Part shown: positions 53,601 through 64,000 of the stretch, piece after piece
Position numbering within the stretch: position 1 is the first letter of the stretch
Layout of the letters: the number at the start of each line of letters is the position of its first letter
Source of the DNA: Cristatella mucedo
Lineage: Eukaryota; Bryozoa; Phylactolaemata; Cristatellidae
DNA: 64,000 bases
Assembly (NCBI GenBank): GCA_009760855.2
Contig: WPIO01000017.1
Location: forward strand, 6,066,501 to 6,130,500
Direction: 5' to 3'
Program-made: the position numbers and the translations under genes
The notes under the pieces: model-generated
The model's input: the letters and a program-made list of their open reading frames with translations, nothing else
What the model was told of the DNA's origin: nothing
Database searches by the model: none

Positions 53601-56600
53601 GTGCACTACACAAAACTCTCCTCCGTAATACTCATACAGTCTTTATGGCTTTGTGGAGTTAGAGACGGAGATACATTACATTACCTATACCTCGTACAGA
53701 CCTCAAATCCTTTGGAGACCGTACATTTAGTTCGCATGCTCTCAAAGCTTGGAACTCACTCCCGAATTGCATCACGACATCCCCTGATTTAAAAACATTT
53801 AAAAAGAAATTAAAAACGCACCTATTTATGACAGCATTTAGTGGATCCCTATGATTCGCCTTTATGTGCTTATGCATGCTGACACTGTTGCATGCTGCCA
53901 CTAACCACACTTGCATGCTGATCCTGTGCATGTCACCACTAATCGTGTTGTTTGTCGGCCATGATACCACTCACCATTTGAATGTCTTTCCTTTGCAGCG
54001 AAGGTAAAGCGCCTAGAAAGAGATTGAGTTCTCTGAGAGCGCTTTATCGAGTGTATTATTATTAATGTTGCGGGAGAACCTGAAAGCACCAGGAAACTGA
54101 AACCGGAGCAACAGTTCAATTACATACGAAGAAGCAAAGTCGCAGTAAGCCTGTGGGTCAGAGCAAGAATGTGCACTGTCTTCGTTTGATCAACCAGAAG
54201 CTATCACAGCTCCCTGTACAAAGGAGGCACGTAGTTAAATTGCTTATACTTGGTCTTGCTATACCAACCTTGGCTGCCATGTTCATCACCAGCTCTAAGG
54301 GATTAATGGCTTCTTCGGCAGCCTGACAGAACCAGTAAGATCTTCAGCAAGCTATTGCAGTAAGAAGTTCTTCATGCTGGACGAGGATCGATCCTGGTGA
54401 CTACTGTGGAGGTGGCATTTTAACGTCAACGTAAACGTCCCGTGACCGTCAAAAGACACGTATACTAGCAGCCTAAGTTTGCTACACACTGCCCAACTAG
54501 GGCCGCCTAGAGGACTATTACTAAGGCAGCTTTAAAATCCTCTTAAGGGTATAGACGAGCAAAATTAATGCCAACATAAATACAACAGCCTAAGACACGA
54601 TTTTCTTAGCATGAAAATCACTGTACATGCAGCACTCGTGCTGGTAGGATGTGGCCCCATCCGGATTAGCGACCACGTCCTCTATTCGGGCTAGCATGGA
54701 TTCAAATATTGTTTCAGAGTTCCTTCGGATGGAATAGCATTCCAAAACTCTTGTAATTTATCCCATAATTTAGCCGATGATCTGATGCTACTGTCTACAA
54801 GTGTAAGCTGTCGCTGATCCTCATCCCACATATGTTCAATCGGCTTAAGGTCCAGGCTCTATCTCAGCCAACGCATGCACGTGAAATGAGGGGAACTGCC
54901 AAGAAACTGTACCCACGTCTCAAAAAACAACAAACATTATTAGTTTCAAAGGTTTTAAGGTTACATCGCTAAATAAACTCAACTTTTAAAAACTAATGAC
55001 GGCAAATAAATGGTACATGAAAGTGAGTAATGACCCAAAACGGCAAGCTGGCACACAGAGAAACAGCTAGTACAACCATTTCTTTATTGGGAGGTCAGAA
55101 ATGTGGCCATCAACACAAGTTGCACGATGGACTTGTCGAAACGAGTCGGAGCGAGGTGTTAAGACATGAAGCCAGCTAACTGTCGCAAGGGTCACCGAGA
55201 TTAATTTTAAATTCGACAGTCAACACTGTCCAATCAGAATGAGAGATTTTGGTGACCAAGATTAAAATCTTAAATAAATGAAGCATCACTACCTATCTCA
55301 TTTTTCTACTTAAACACTTTTTGTCTACACACACTTACACTACATATGCAAAAAGTTCCATTGTTTGCTGCCAAGAAAGATGGTAGAAGTTTTTGACAAA
55401 ACATAACGTCTGGAGCATTATAACTAGCTTATGCTAACATATGATGCATCCACTCGAGCCTCAGCTCACGAGGAGCTATTCCATGATATTACTGTAACAG
55501 CACACAAAGTAACCATTTTTAGCAAACGACGGAGCCAACCGACAATAGCTTTACTGAAACAAGTGTCATTTATGAGCTTTTTTTTATACAGAAGAACAGT
55601 ATTGCTGGCAAGCTTAAGATCAGGCTGCAACGTCAATTGTTTGCCTGGAGACAGAGAGCCGATGAAAAACTAGGGATTTGGATCGTGGAAAATAGATACA
55701 TCTGTACCTCACAGCATTTACTCCATCACTTTAACTTCTATTTTATGTGCTGATCCGTGCTGATACTACTGGATGTTACTACTTAGGAATTTACCTTCTT
55801 TCTTATCAGTGAGTGTATAGTGCCTAAGAATAGATTTGGTTCTCTTGCGACCCTAAAAAAATTGTGATTGTAATTTTTATCAACTACTACAAAAGGCTTT
55901 TAACGAGATGATAGCAAAATCTTGTGAAGAACTACAGCAGACAGTCCCCGACAAAGACAGTCTCCGATATTAACGCTTGCTTACCCTTAACAATTTCTTC
56001 TGCTGTTTCGATGCAGCGCAGTGCAGGCGACGAATAAATTGCCTCCACGTATAAGTTTGGACAACGTGCAATGGCCTGGCCTAGAAGAACATATAAAGGG
56101 CAACAGCGCTAGGATATTCTACGTTGCAGTAAGAGAGAAAACACGAGTGACGTGATTAATATTTGGAATGAGACGAGCTGTTGCCGTCTAGCTAGTGATG
56201 TTCAGCAACACGGCAATCCAACTAAACCGCTTTCTTGACAGGTTTACTGAAAATTCAGGTGTCTGCTAAATTATTCACATCTCTCATAATAAAATCGGAA
56301 GCAGTTATCCGCATAGGAAGGCTTGCAATACTGGGTGAGGACTGGTGCAGATTAGCATAACAAACATCACAGCTACGATACTTCACACATCTCACCGTCG
56401 TGACAAAGGTGCATTCACAATGGACTACTAACAAATTGACTAAGTAAAGAGCCACAAGTAGAACGGCATCCAAAGCACAAAGAGGCTCGCCTTATGTTCA
56501 CAGCATCATATGAAACATGCAGCCTGAATACACCGGATGTGTGTAGTACGTGTGACAAAAGGGGGATATGCTGAGCCGGAACACGAGAAGCTACTACAAA

Positions 56601-59600
56601 ACCCCTCACAAGGAAAGCGGCCTACTCCATGCATGCATATAACAAGATCAAACTTTTAACGTGCACATTAAATTCTGGTACACAAGTGATGACAAATAGT
56701 GCACTTGAAGTCTCAGTGCTTTCATGTCTCCAGGCCCTAAGCCCCACAATCACCACTACCTAAGAATTCCTTAGAGTGAAAGCGAGAGTATATAGCCCAA
56801 ACGATCAACTGCCAATCGTGGAAAAAAGGTAAAGAAGGAACACTTATTAGTAACACCACACAGTTCCTGCCAGAAATCATATGCTTGTCTTAACGATGTG
56901 AAAGTGCATATCTCGACAAGATGAAACCACAAATGGCTCATTATATTAGTCACGATTAATTAGATCGTATAATCCTACTTGGACAACTCTGTTCATTCTG
57001 GAACTGATAGATCACCAGATCACAACCAATCGGGGCAAACCCTACCTTTGATGACTCTAGATAACTTTGGGCTGATCGTATGGCCTCAAGCAAGCAACTA
57101 ATCTTTCAAATGTCTGCCCTATCAACTTTCGATGATACTCAAAAAAAACACGCCTACCACGGCGGTAGTGAGAAATCGAGAATCGATTCCAGATAGGGAT
57201 GATGGGAAACGGCTACCATAACCAAGGAAGGCAGGCAGGCAGGCGCTCTCATCACCTATTCCAGGCATGGTAATGTATTTGCGAAAAATTACAATACGCG
57301 ACTCTTGTGAGACTTAAATCCTTTAATGAGAATCAATTGGAAGGCAACTCTGGTGTTAACAGCAGAGGTAATTCCAATGGTGATCGCATACATAAAAGTG
57401 TTATGGGGTCAAAAAGCTCATAGTTGGATCTCGGCTCAAGGCTGATGGCCCTCCCTTGAAGCAGTCACTGCCTGTCCTGTGCAATCAGGCGTTTCCTCTT
57501 GGTGCTCTTAACAGAGTGTTTCGTGCGGCTGGAAAATGCAATTTGGAAGATTTTGGATGTAGCGCATAACACAGCAACCGCATAGCTTTCACATAAAGGT
57601 AGAGGACAGATACTGTATACAAGATTCACCCCTGCTGCTGTATGAACTGTCATCCTTTCAAGCCAGCACCTGGCAAAATACAGATCTACATATGTTCTTT
57701 CTTGCACCCATACAGCAGCGGTTCCACCACCGCTCTCCATGAGGTCTACAGTGACATTCCGAACGATGCTGATCAAGATAGTGAGCCTCTCTACTAGCTG
57801 TCTCATATCTATAAGCAGCATTTTTTACACTGTTGACGACTGGATCCCTCTGGATCGCCTCTTTATACGCATAGATATCAAGAGAATAATGCTAAGTTGG
57901 GCTAGGTCCTACCTTAGTGAGAGAGATCAGAGTGTAGATGTAAATGGCTGAAAGTCATGTGAGAAACCGTTAAAGTATGTTGCACCTCAAGGTTTGGTCT
58001 TAGGTGCTCTTGTGTTCTCAATCAATACTCTCCCTCTGGCAGATGTCATTGCAATTCAGAATTACGTAGAAATTAAGGCCTCGCCATCAAGTTGGTTTAT
58101 CCACAATCACTTCCGAGAAGTCTGCACGTAATCATGGGGTACTATTCAAAAGTGGCTTGCAATCAGATGAGCATCCTTCCTCCACAGTCAAGCTGGCCTG
58201 TTTCAGTTAAGGTACATCGTCAAAATCAGGGCCTGCATAGGCAAGAGGCCGACAGCTGAACTAATGCACGTGCTTCTGACACCACTTTTAGGTTACTGCC
58301 ATTTCCTTTAATCATTATTCAGGAGTTTAGGCCCATGCCCTTGATTATCTGGAACAGGTGCAAAACTCAGCAGCTTTGCTTCAGCTCTGCAGCCACGAAT
58401 GGAGCAGCTGCCACATTAAAACACTTTTGACAGAGCTTCGATGGCTCCCTATCAAGCATGAACAACGTGGTTAGGGGTGACATGCACAGGGTCAGCATGC
58501 AAGTGTGGTTAGTGATGAAGCATCATTTAAATCTCAGCAAAGGTGGCCTCGGTTCTACTAAGTTTTATTAGCATCCCAGTGAAATTTGTCTTTCTTTGTT
58601 CCTATGTGCTTTCAGTACGTACCTGTGCATTACTCAGTGCATGCTACTAGCTTAAGGTCGAACTACTAACCAGAGACCCTGAATGTAGTCTTGTTTTGCT
58701 TTAGAATGCTGGTCTAAGCACGATGTTCGCTTTTGCACAGTCAAAGCATGATACCTTGCATGTCACTAGCCCTTGGTCATTGATTCTTTTGCAAAGTAAA
58801 GCATTGTAATTGCAGTATAATTGACTGTGTTGTAAAGCACCTAGGTAGAGATTTAATTCTCTTAGTGTGCTAAAAAAAGGCCTACTATTATTATTATGTG
58901 TTATTGTTTTATCTCGTTCATCCATCCACAGCACGTATACACGGCAGACACATTAATGTTTGATGCATTTTGGCTGATTGCAAGGTGAATCTCAAAACCA
59001 GTGGGGTAGTGTTCAGATTTAGCCACTATCCACTACACATGGTCAACTAGTTTCTCCCATTCCAATAAGCTTTTAATCCATGCTTCTCCCGTGTCACGAG
59101 TAAGAACAGCCTACATGCAGCTAGCCACAGTGTCAGCTGCTCACGGAATCTACTTCCTTGACAGTGTCCAGGATAGAAGGAATGACGTAATAAGTAGCAC
59201 TGGGTCTACAGGCAACATGGCCCAAGACGGTGCCAGTGCAGAAATATGCAGCAAACGTTGAGAGACACGCGACGCTAATAAGCTGCTGCCCTTGCCATTA
59301 ACGTAGTCACACGTGCATGTCACAGGGGATGAATCGACCCGTAACCTTGGCTGCCTATTCATGGAAGTTTGATGTGGTTGGCAGGCCATCCTCCTCCTCC
59401 TCCTCCTCCTCGAACCCTCTCAGCATGCCTTTGACAATGAATCGCTAGGTCATGGACAGCCAAAAAAGGCCTTGCCATGTACTAGCACCAAAATATAACA
59501 TACTAGCAATAGGTGGCCACCGACTTTGCTTCCATATATAGCCAGCAAATTGTGCACTGTCTTTGCTTCCATATAGCCAGCAAATCGTGCACTGCCATGC

Positions 59601-61625
59601 AGGCCATCCCGGCTAATTTGCAGATCGTCACATGCCTGGGTGGCACACCATGCATGCACTACAAGCACGCACGATACGCACGTGCGACGTGCATGCATGA
59701 CATGCCCACACACATGCGACACAAGCTCACGGCCAGCCGTCTAATGAACAGGACCAGGGGGTCACTGCCAAGATATTACTAGCAAGCCCTGCAGTCGGGT
59801 ATCGACAATGAAATAGCTACTGGTGAGAGCATTATGCACTGTCCTTGTCAGTGTGCTGAAAAGATAATAATAATAATAATAATATATTGATTAAGTGCCC
59901 AGAGAGCTCAATCTTTTTCTAGGTGCTTTACAATTGTTGCAAAGGAATCACGATCAAATGGTTAGTGGTAGCATGCTCAATAAACCACAAGAATAACGTG
60001 GTTAGGAGTGACATGCACAGGGTCAGCATGCAAGTGTGATTAGTGGCAGCATGCAGCAGTGTCAGCATGCATAAGCACATACAGAACGAATCACGGGGAC
60101 CCACTAAATGCTGTCACAAATATATGTTTTTAGTTTCTTTTTAAATGTGGTCAAGTCGGGGGATGTCGTGACACAGGTCGGAAGTGAGATGAAGATAGTC
60201 GTGCAGGCACGTAACAGCTGCAATAGCTTGTTGTGAGCAGTGTCAGTAATTTTTTAAAGGCTTCCGAAAGGAAATGCTGATGTCAGCGCTGAGGGTACGG
60301 CATGCCTTATGGTTCTCCCTCTAATTGAACGAATGATCTATCCGAGCTTGATCTGCCTTGATCCTCGGTCTCCAACAGCACCTAGCCAATGAGACAGGTG
60401 AGACAGCCAGCATACCTGTTAGCCTGGCCTGCAGCCTCCCAATCTCAGTGATGGGGCCGTCCAGCTCAAAGTGACTGACCTGCTTGCGACGAAGCATACG
60501 GTCAGGCATGTTCAGGTTGTATCTCTTCATGACATAGCCTGCCGGAAAAGTGAACGCACGTTTCTAACGGCACCAAGCCTGAGCAATCAGGCAGCACATT
60601 CGAATCTGAAATGGCCAAACTGGTCATACGTGGGCAAACAAATCGACTATGCTGTCAGGCGACCATAACAGCTCAAGACCTGACACTCACCAAGGTAAGA
60701 CAAACTACTTAACAGAACCGCTTCTGCCATACTCCCTTTCACTTCCTTACCCTCATCACGACAATTATGATAGTAAGACAGACACAGACAGGTAGTGACG
60801 GCAATAGACAGCAAGATAGAGAGAGCCACGAAATGTGGTGTATGTAACTGGTACATACCCTACGGATTAAGATATAACTTCAAAAATGTCAACGTTGTAT
60901 TGACTGCTGGTCAAATAAATCTCCAGATAAAGAGATTCCCATGAGTTAGTAGTATTTGTAACAAATTGTCATTGCTGCCATCTTTGTTAGCCTGCCACAA
61001 TATGGCTTAACCAAGACCTATAATAGCACTGTGACAGCACTGTGCCTAGGGCTGCCACGAATGAAAAGTTTCTCTTCCATCTGCACTTAATGCTGTGCAA
61101 AGTGGCAAAGCTTAGACAAAATGATACAACACGTGTTCAATGATTTAATAACCATCCAAACAATTAGAAATTTTCATCCGAGAAGCAAGAAAAGAATGAA
61201 CTAAGTGCACATATCACGGATTTCCTGGCGTAGGTTGGTGACGGTTTGCTGCCGAGATTACAAAAGTGGTAGTTTTTACTTAGTTCTTTTCTTTTCATCT
61301 AAAACAGTGTACTAGACACAAAAGTAGCTCTTTAGGACCGTGGACTGTTTCGTGGCAGATAACAAACCCTCTCATCCTTACTGATTAGAAATATGTTGCA
61401 TGTACGCTAAATACCAAAAGAAAAACATAAGAAAAGCAAAACAAAAAGAGGAAAATAAGGCCATTGAAGAAAAATGAATGTTTAGCAAGCTGCATGGGTA
61501 GCTGAAGATGATCTCTTACTTGATCCTCGACTTTCGAAGCAAGTCTTTACCCAGTCTTTGCCCATCACGGCATCTATACGCTCACCATGACGAAGAAACA
61601 GCAGCATCGGACAGTCTCCAGGATC
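50306..61625 (-). CDS. UBASH3/Sts-like protein, histidine-phosphatase domain (5' part not found)
   Basis: UBASH3 (Sts-1/Sts-2) proteins are UBA-2H-SH3-phosphatase proteins whose C-terminal domain is a 2-His (phosphoglycerate-mutase-like) phosphatase. In vertebrates they act as tyrosine phosphatases that dampen receptor signalling; insect ecdysteroid-phosphate phosphatase is a relative. Five in-phase exons give 326 codons (306 if the alternative splice below is used). Seen in order: FLRHGERID (catalytic R12, H13 and R16), NLNMPDRM, DGPITEIGRLQARLTG, IYSSPALRCIETA (R98), VEKGLFEWMGW, LLVSHAATPEVCTR (second catalytic His) and WQFHKSPIPALSH. All catalytic residues known for Sts-1 are kept. It converges on FAN1. 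Whether it is a true UBASH3 ortholog depends on the missing UBA/SH3 part. Confidence 0.9.
50644..51343 (-). other. UBASH3-like intron before the last exon
   Basis: The donor is uncertain: T/GTAAGC at 51343 or, 60 nt upstream, G/GCAAGT at 51403. Both are phase 1. C homopolymers lie near 50720 and 50763. An AATAAA on + at 50830-50835 is the first canonical poly(A) signal downstream of FAN1. Confidence 0.6.
51344..51661 (-). CDS. UBASH3-like exon with GLFEW motif
   Basis: Acceptor AATTGCAG, entered in phase 1. It encodes PLDIRVEKGLFEWMGWYRN, FMTPSDLRDQGYHID, and AESLKAYYDRSHRLATSIL, matching the UBASH3 region between the two catalytic halves. The 3' border is ambiguous: ending at 51344 uses a GT donor but adds 20 residues not seen in relatives. 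Ending at 51404 uses a GC donor and gives a loop closer to family length. Confidence 0.88.
53425..53688 (+). mobile_element. LINE family 2, 3' end
   Basis: In + orientation this is the reverse complement of 20640-20880: it contains AACTACCGCCACTTCCATG..., CGAATACGTACCGAC and GTTAGAGACGGAGATACATT before the junction at about 53688. Note that no ATT tail is present here. Confidence 0.7.
53689..54066 (+). mobile_element. LINE family 1, 3' end
   Basis: C-terminal coding block ([12 protein letters not shown] in one frame, LGTHS/WNSLP-type in another), stop region, CATG-rich UTR (53870-53960), hairpin with AAAGCGC/GCGCTTT arms (54004-54050) and a short ATT tail. Confidence 0.8.
54075..54400 (-). 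mobile_element. LINE family 2 fragment
   Basis: Minus-strand similarity to the post-RT part of family 2 (blocks near 54115-54170 and 54270-54330 matching 21060-21290). It directly abuts the family 1 tail in opposite orientation. Confidence 0.6.
54560..54905 (-). pseudogene. Tc1-like transposase C-terminal remnant
   Basis: On the minus strand SLDLKPIEHMWDEDQRQLTL then KLWDKLQEFWNAIPSEGT matches the Tc1 pattern SPDLNPIEHxWD...LxxxWxxIP with the third catalytic acid region. An Arg-to-stop change lies just before it. The downstream flank 54560-54660 resembles the flank of the 32-kb copy, so both belong to one family. Confidence 0.82.
55770..55875 (+). mobile_element. LINE 3' tail fragment
   Basis: TGTATAGTGCCTAAGAATAG followed by TTTGGTTCTCTTGCGACCCT is a strongly diverged version of the shared hairpin end. 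It lacks a clear ATT tail. Confidence 0.4.
55985..56080 (-). CDS. UBASH3-like exon with SSPALRC motif
   Basis: Acceptor TTCTTCTAG, donor G/GTAAGC, phase 1 to 1. It encodes QAIARCPNLYVEAIYSSPAL and RCIETAEEIVK, the counterpart of VYCSPSLRCVQTA in UBASH3B. It supplies the third catalytic Arg (R98). It is too short to be found as an isolated open frame. Confidence 0.95.
57780..58455 (+). mobile_element. LINE reverse-transcriptase fragment
   Basis: Blocks in order on +: PLDRLFIRIDIKR and WARSYLSERDQSVDVNG (after motif A), VAPQGLVLGALVFSI (motif B), then after a degraded motif C, KIRACIGKR and QVQNSAA, and finally CHIKTLLTELRWLPI. Frames are broken by stops and indels. Confidence 0.82.
58456..58512 (-). 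mobile_element. LINE family 1 UTR fragment
   Basis: The CATG-rich UTR motif AACGTGGTTAGGGGTGACAT is directly fused to the end of the + strand RT fragment, in opposite orientation. Confidence 0.65.
58690..58895 (+). mobile_element. LINE 3' tail
   Basis: TTGTAAAGCACCTAGGTAGA, then TTAATTCTCTTAGTGTGCT and ATTATTATTAT. The arms AGCAC/GTGCT pair, although their bases differ from the family 1 arms. Confidence 0.65.
59389..59410. repeat. (TCC)n microsatellite
   Basis: Seven uninterrupted TCC units on + within the intron. Confidence 0.95.
59520..59595 (+). repeat. Two-copy tandem duplication (about 37 bp unit)
   Basis: Both copies read TTTGCTTCCATATA...GCCAGCAAAT.GTGCACTG and differ by a TA indel and one substitution. 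Confidence 0.9.
59862..60190 (-). mobile_element. LINE family 1, 3' end
   Basis: AAT tail (59862-59885), hairpin region (59890-59940), CATG-rich UTR (59995-60070) and the end of the coding C-terminus (60100-60190, on minus ending before GDRAF). Confidence 0.8.
60416..60538 (-). CDS. UBASH3-like exon with NLNMP and ITEIGRLQARL
   Basis: Acceptor TTTCCGGCAG, donor G/GTATGC, phase 1 to 1. It encodes YVMKRYNLNMPDRMLRRK and DGPITEIGRLQARLTG, matching YIRTNLNMP and APITVFGCMQARLVG of UBASH3B. Confidence 0.95.
60539..61519 (-). other. UBASH3-like intron (981 bp)
   Basis: AT-rich, with no repeat recognised. Confidence 0.7.
61520..61625 (-). CDS. UBASH3-like exon with RHGER catalytic motif
   Basis: Acceptor TTGCTATAG, donor A/GTAAGA; starts in phase 0 and ends in phase 1. 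It encodes MLLFLRHGERIDAVMGKDW and KTCFESRGS, matching the first catalytic block of the Sts phosphatase domain (RHGER) and its WLxxCF sequel. The split Ser codon with the next exon fits. Confidence 0.94.
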
Positions 61626-62639
61626 CTATAGCAAAGTGTAAGCAAAGTGATAGACACTATCACGTGGCAGCACCACGTCTACACCAGTTACTAAAGCTCA
61701 CATGTGCACTCCGGGTGTAGGAAGTCTGGAAAGATTACCATCTATTAAGCAGGCAGCAGTCGCACTGCTCTGTAGCTTCCGAGATCCTGCACACGGAATC
61801 GATCTATGCAATGCAACCTGGGGGTCACCAGTCATCTCTGCTTGACAAAGCAATCACAAGCAGGGCCATTCAGTGATCGGTCGGTCAATGTCCCTAGATG
61901 AAGTTCACAAACTAATTGCAAGATACTGATTCTGGCAAATATCTCAAATTAAAAGACATGCAAAGTTTGTCTTTTGTGTCACCATTTCATTTTTCAAGCT
62001 AGTGCAAAAGAAAGAGATACCGTGACTTCCCATACAGGGCTCTTAAAGCTCAATCAGCAGACATCAATCGGCTAACGGCTCCATGTTCTCGGTAATTTCT
62101 TCTCAGAGATCTATAATGATCTAGCAAGGGCACAGAAATGAGTGACAAAGCTGGGGAAAAAATGAGCTATAATCAGTGGGGGAGCCAAGATTTTCATTTA
62201 GGCGGCCAACTCTGTAAACTTGCTATGTAGGGGGAAGACCAGCAAGATTTTCATGCGGGTGGGCTAGACTCACAATTAATAAAAAAAAAAACTAGTGCAG
62301 ATTATTTCGTTTATTCGACACGAACTCAGCGGTCTCTCGTCGAGTGGAATTAAGACATAATTTAGTCGTTGGTGACGATCGGTGATGGTAGGAATAGGGG
62401 AGCGGCCCAGGTCATTGCCCCACTGTAGGGTGCAAATGTCCCCTGCCTCAACCGCTGGCTATAATGCATTATTGATTAAGTCTCATAAGAAGAGAATCCT
62501 AAGGAATCCATCGAAAGCATTAAAACCGAATTACAGCTAAAAGTATTGTAGTAGACACGTATCTTAATCAGTTAGTCTGCAAAGCCTTTGAGGACTGGGC
62601 GGCTATTATGTAGAGAGTCCACTACAACACACTAAAAGC

Positions 62640-62860
62640 CGAAAATGGCTCTTCTGGTTAGCCAAGAAGTAGGATACTAGTAGGCCAGCCGGTAGCCAAC
62701 AGCCTTGAAGTCATGCAAGAAAGAAAAGGCAGCTGGCCTAGCTACATAGTGAGTACGATTGAGAAAGTAAGAGGCATAGAAGTAGCAGCACAGGACGGCT
62801 GAAAGGAAGTGCCGACAATACAATAGATAGTACAAGACAGCAAAATTAGTCAAGGAGTTT
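62640..62860 (-). mobile_element. LINE family 2, degraded 3' fragment
   Basis: Blocks TAGTGAGTACGATTGAG... and GCATAGAAGTAGCAGCACAG match 20815-20860 and 24610-24650, in the same strand orientation. Confidence 0.65.
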
Positions 62861-63051
62861 GAGGAATGTTAGGGAAAATCACCTCTCCATAACAGAAACA
62901 TGTAGAAACACACGGGGAGCTGCAAGTACCCGAAAGATAATTTGATCATTGTAAGGAGAGGACAGTAGCGAAACATGAGGCTACATCTACCATTTCTTAC
63001 AATGTCTAGCTATTAGATACATAGCCTATATTAGATACATCATCTGTTGTG

Positions 63052-63054
<3 letters not shown>

Positions 63055-63126
<72 letters not shown>
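63055..63126. repeat. (GT)n microsatellite
   Basis: About 35 GT units. Confidence 0.98.
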
Positions 63127-63129
<3 letters not shown>

Positions 63130-64000
63130 TGCGTATTGCTAAACAGCAAACGACTTGGAGCACTCGGAACACAACCGAACTCAAACTCGACAACGTTTAG
63201 TCAACAACTCTCCACAGACGTTCTGATCTAACCGTAGCTTATGTCGTCTGCGCCCAGGGATGCTTCGCTCCGATTCTCCAGCACCGTTGCTAATGCCAGC
63301 AGCAGAAACACTGTGCCTCGATTGGTCAGTCAAGGTCGGGAGGCCCCCCCAGCCTAGTACCGCAGACAACAACATCTAGGCACGGCACTGTTGTAAGCTG
63401 GGGTATGCATTCTCTATTACGATCTCAACACATCTAATCTTAACTTTCCATTGATCGCCCATATCTAAGACAGCAGCTCTTACACCTCCAACGGTGGTCT
63501 CACTACCATGTGATACTAAGTAATATCATTTCCAGGGTGGGCTGAAGCACCTAATCTATCATCAAACTAGATGGAAATAAGTTATTGCAAAACAGAACTC
63601 TTAATTTGCAGTAATGTCCCATGAAACATACCCTGGCACGAATCACGACCGTTTGTCAAGCCAAAGCTGCTGCAGCAAAGCAATCGTACAAAGATAAAGA
63701 CCAAAGAAGCCGACTACTGATACCATGGTTACACACATATTGACTTGGTACAGCTGGAAAGATACAGATGGAAACTTTGAGTGAGCTTATAAACAACCAA
63801 GCTGGCTAAATATGGGGAAATGATCTCAGACTGAGATCCAGAACAATACAGCTACCAAGCAAGGAAGGTGGCTCACAAGCCTGGATTACATCAGCGGTTA
63901 AATGTGACTCAAAGGACATCCCAAGGAGCCTGCCCCAGCAGTGTCACGGCACTCCAATCGACAGGGCCAATCTTGGCCGCCAACAAATAATCAGACGATA

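Larger units (their letters stand above)
51662..55984 (-). other. UBASH3-like intron (4323 bp)
   Basis: Holds a nested LINE cluster (53425-54400) and a Tc1-like remnant (54560-54905). No further coding exon was recognised. Confidence 0.7.
56081..60415 (-). other. UBASH3-like intron (4335 bp)
   Basis: Contains a + strand RT fragment (57780-58455), LINE tails (58460-58512, 58690-58895, 59862-60190) and a short tandem duplication (59520-59595). No other exon was recognised. Confidence 0.7.
61626..64000. other. No gene modelled; expected 5' continuation of the UBASH3-like gene
   Basis: Contains a LINE family 2 fragment, a (GT)n tract and unique AT-rich DNA. An open minus-strand frame at 63181-63375 is Ser/Gly/Arg-rich and could be a linker exon, but no splice pair links it in phase to 61625. 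No SH3 or UBA signature was found. Confidence 0.5.

Noticed and set aside
61741-61860. Possible small exon upstream of the RHGER exon on the minus strand
   Set aside because: Every frame compatible with a phase-0 junction runs into a stop.
63181-63375. Ser/Gly/Arg-rich minus-strand frame as a UBASH3-like linker exon
   Set aside because: No donor-acceptor combination joins it in phase to the exon at 61625, and it shows no family similarity.
63841-64000. Minus-strand frame with IGPVDWSAVTLLG near the window end
   Set aside because: Looks protein-like but is cut by the window edge, and neither a family nor splice borders could be established.

Overview
The window is nuclear DNA from an animal, most likely an invertebrate. 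Genes are split by many introns with GT-AG borders. Coding exons occupy only a few percent of the sequence, and the rest is dinucleotide arrays, non-LTR retrotransposon debris, tRNA-derived SINEs and Tc1-like DNA-transposon remnants. No bacterial operon, intact tRNA, rRNA or CRISPR array is visible. The phylum cannot be fixed from the sequence.

Three genes can be modelled. (1) FAN1, a structure-specific DNA-repair nuclease, lies on + from 11519 to 50131 in 14 coding exons. All exon phases join without a break and give 870 codons plus stop. The SAP region, TPR-like region and VRR-NUC nuclease with its catalytic residues are present, but the N-terminal UBZ zinc finger of vertebrate FAN1 is absent. 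(2) The C-terminal histidine-phosphatase half of a UBASH3/Sts-like protein lies on - from 61625 down to 50306 in five exons. Its 5' part (UBA, 2H and SH3 regions) was not found and probably continues beyond 64000. FAN1 and UBASH3-like are convergent, with stop codons only 174 bp apart. (3) A three-exon model on - (11067 to 6781) encodes a 157-residue hydrophobic protein of unknown family. It is divergent from FAN1 across a 451-bp gap that probably holds both promoters.

Layout: 1-6.7 kb is intergenic, with LINE and SINE debris. 6.8-11.07 kb is the putative membrane-protein gene. 11.5-50.1 kb is FAN1, whose long introns 2, 3, 4, 7, 8, 9 and 11 carry most repeats. 50.3-61.6 kb is the UBASH3-like phosphatase, with Tc1 and LINE remnants in its introns. 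61.6-64 kb has no gene I could model.

The repeat landscape has recurring themes. At least two LINE families have 3' ends that share a short hairpin followed by an ATT/AAT tail. A tRNA-derived SINE family recurs at several sites. A near-perfect inverted repeat with two 371-bp arms sits in FAN1 intron 9, and a 28-bp hairpin sits in intron 12.
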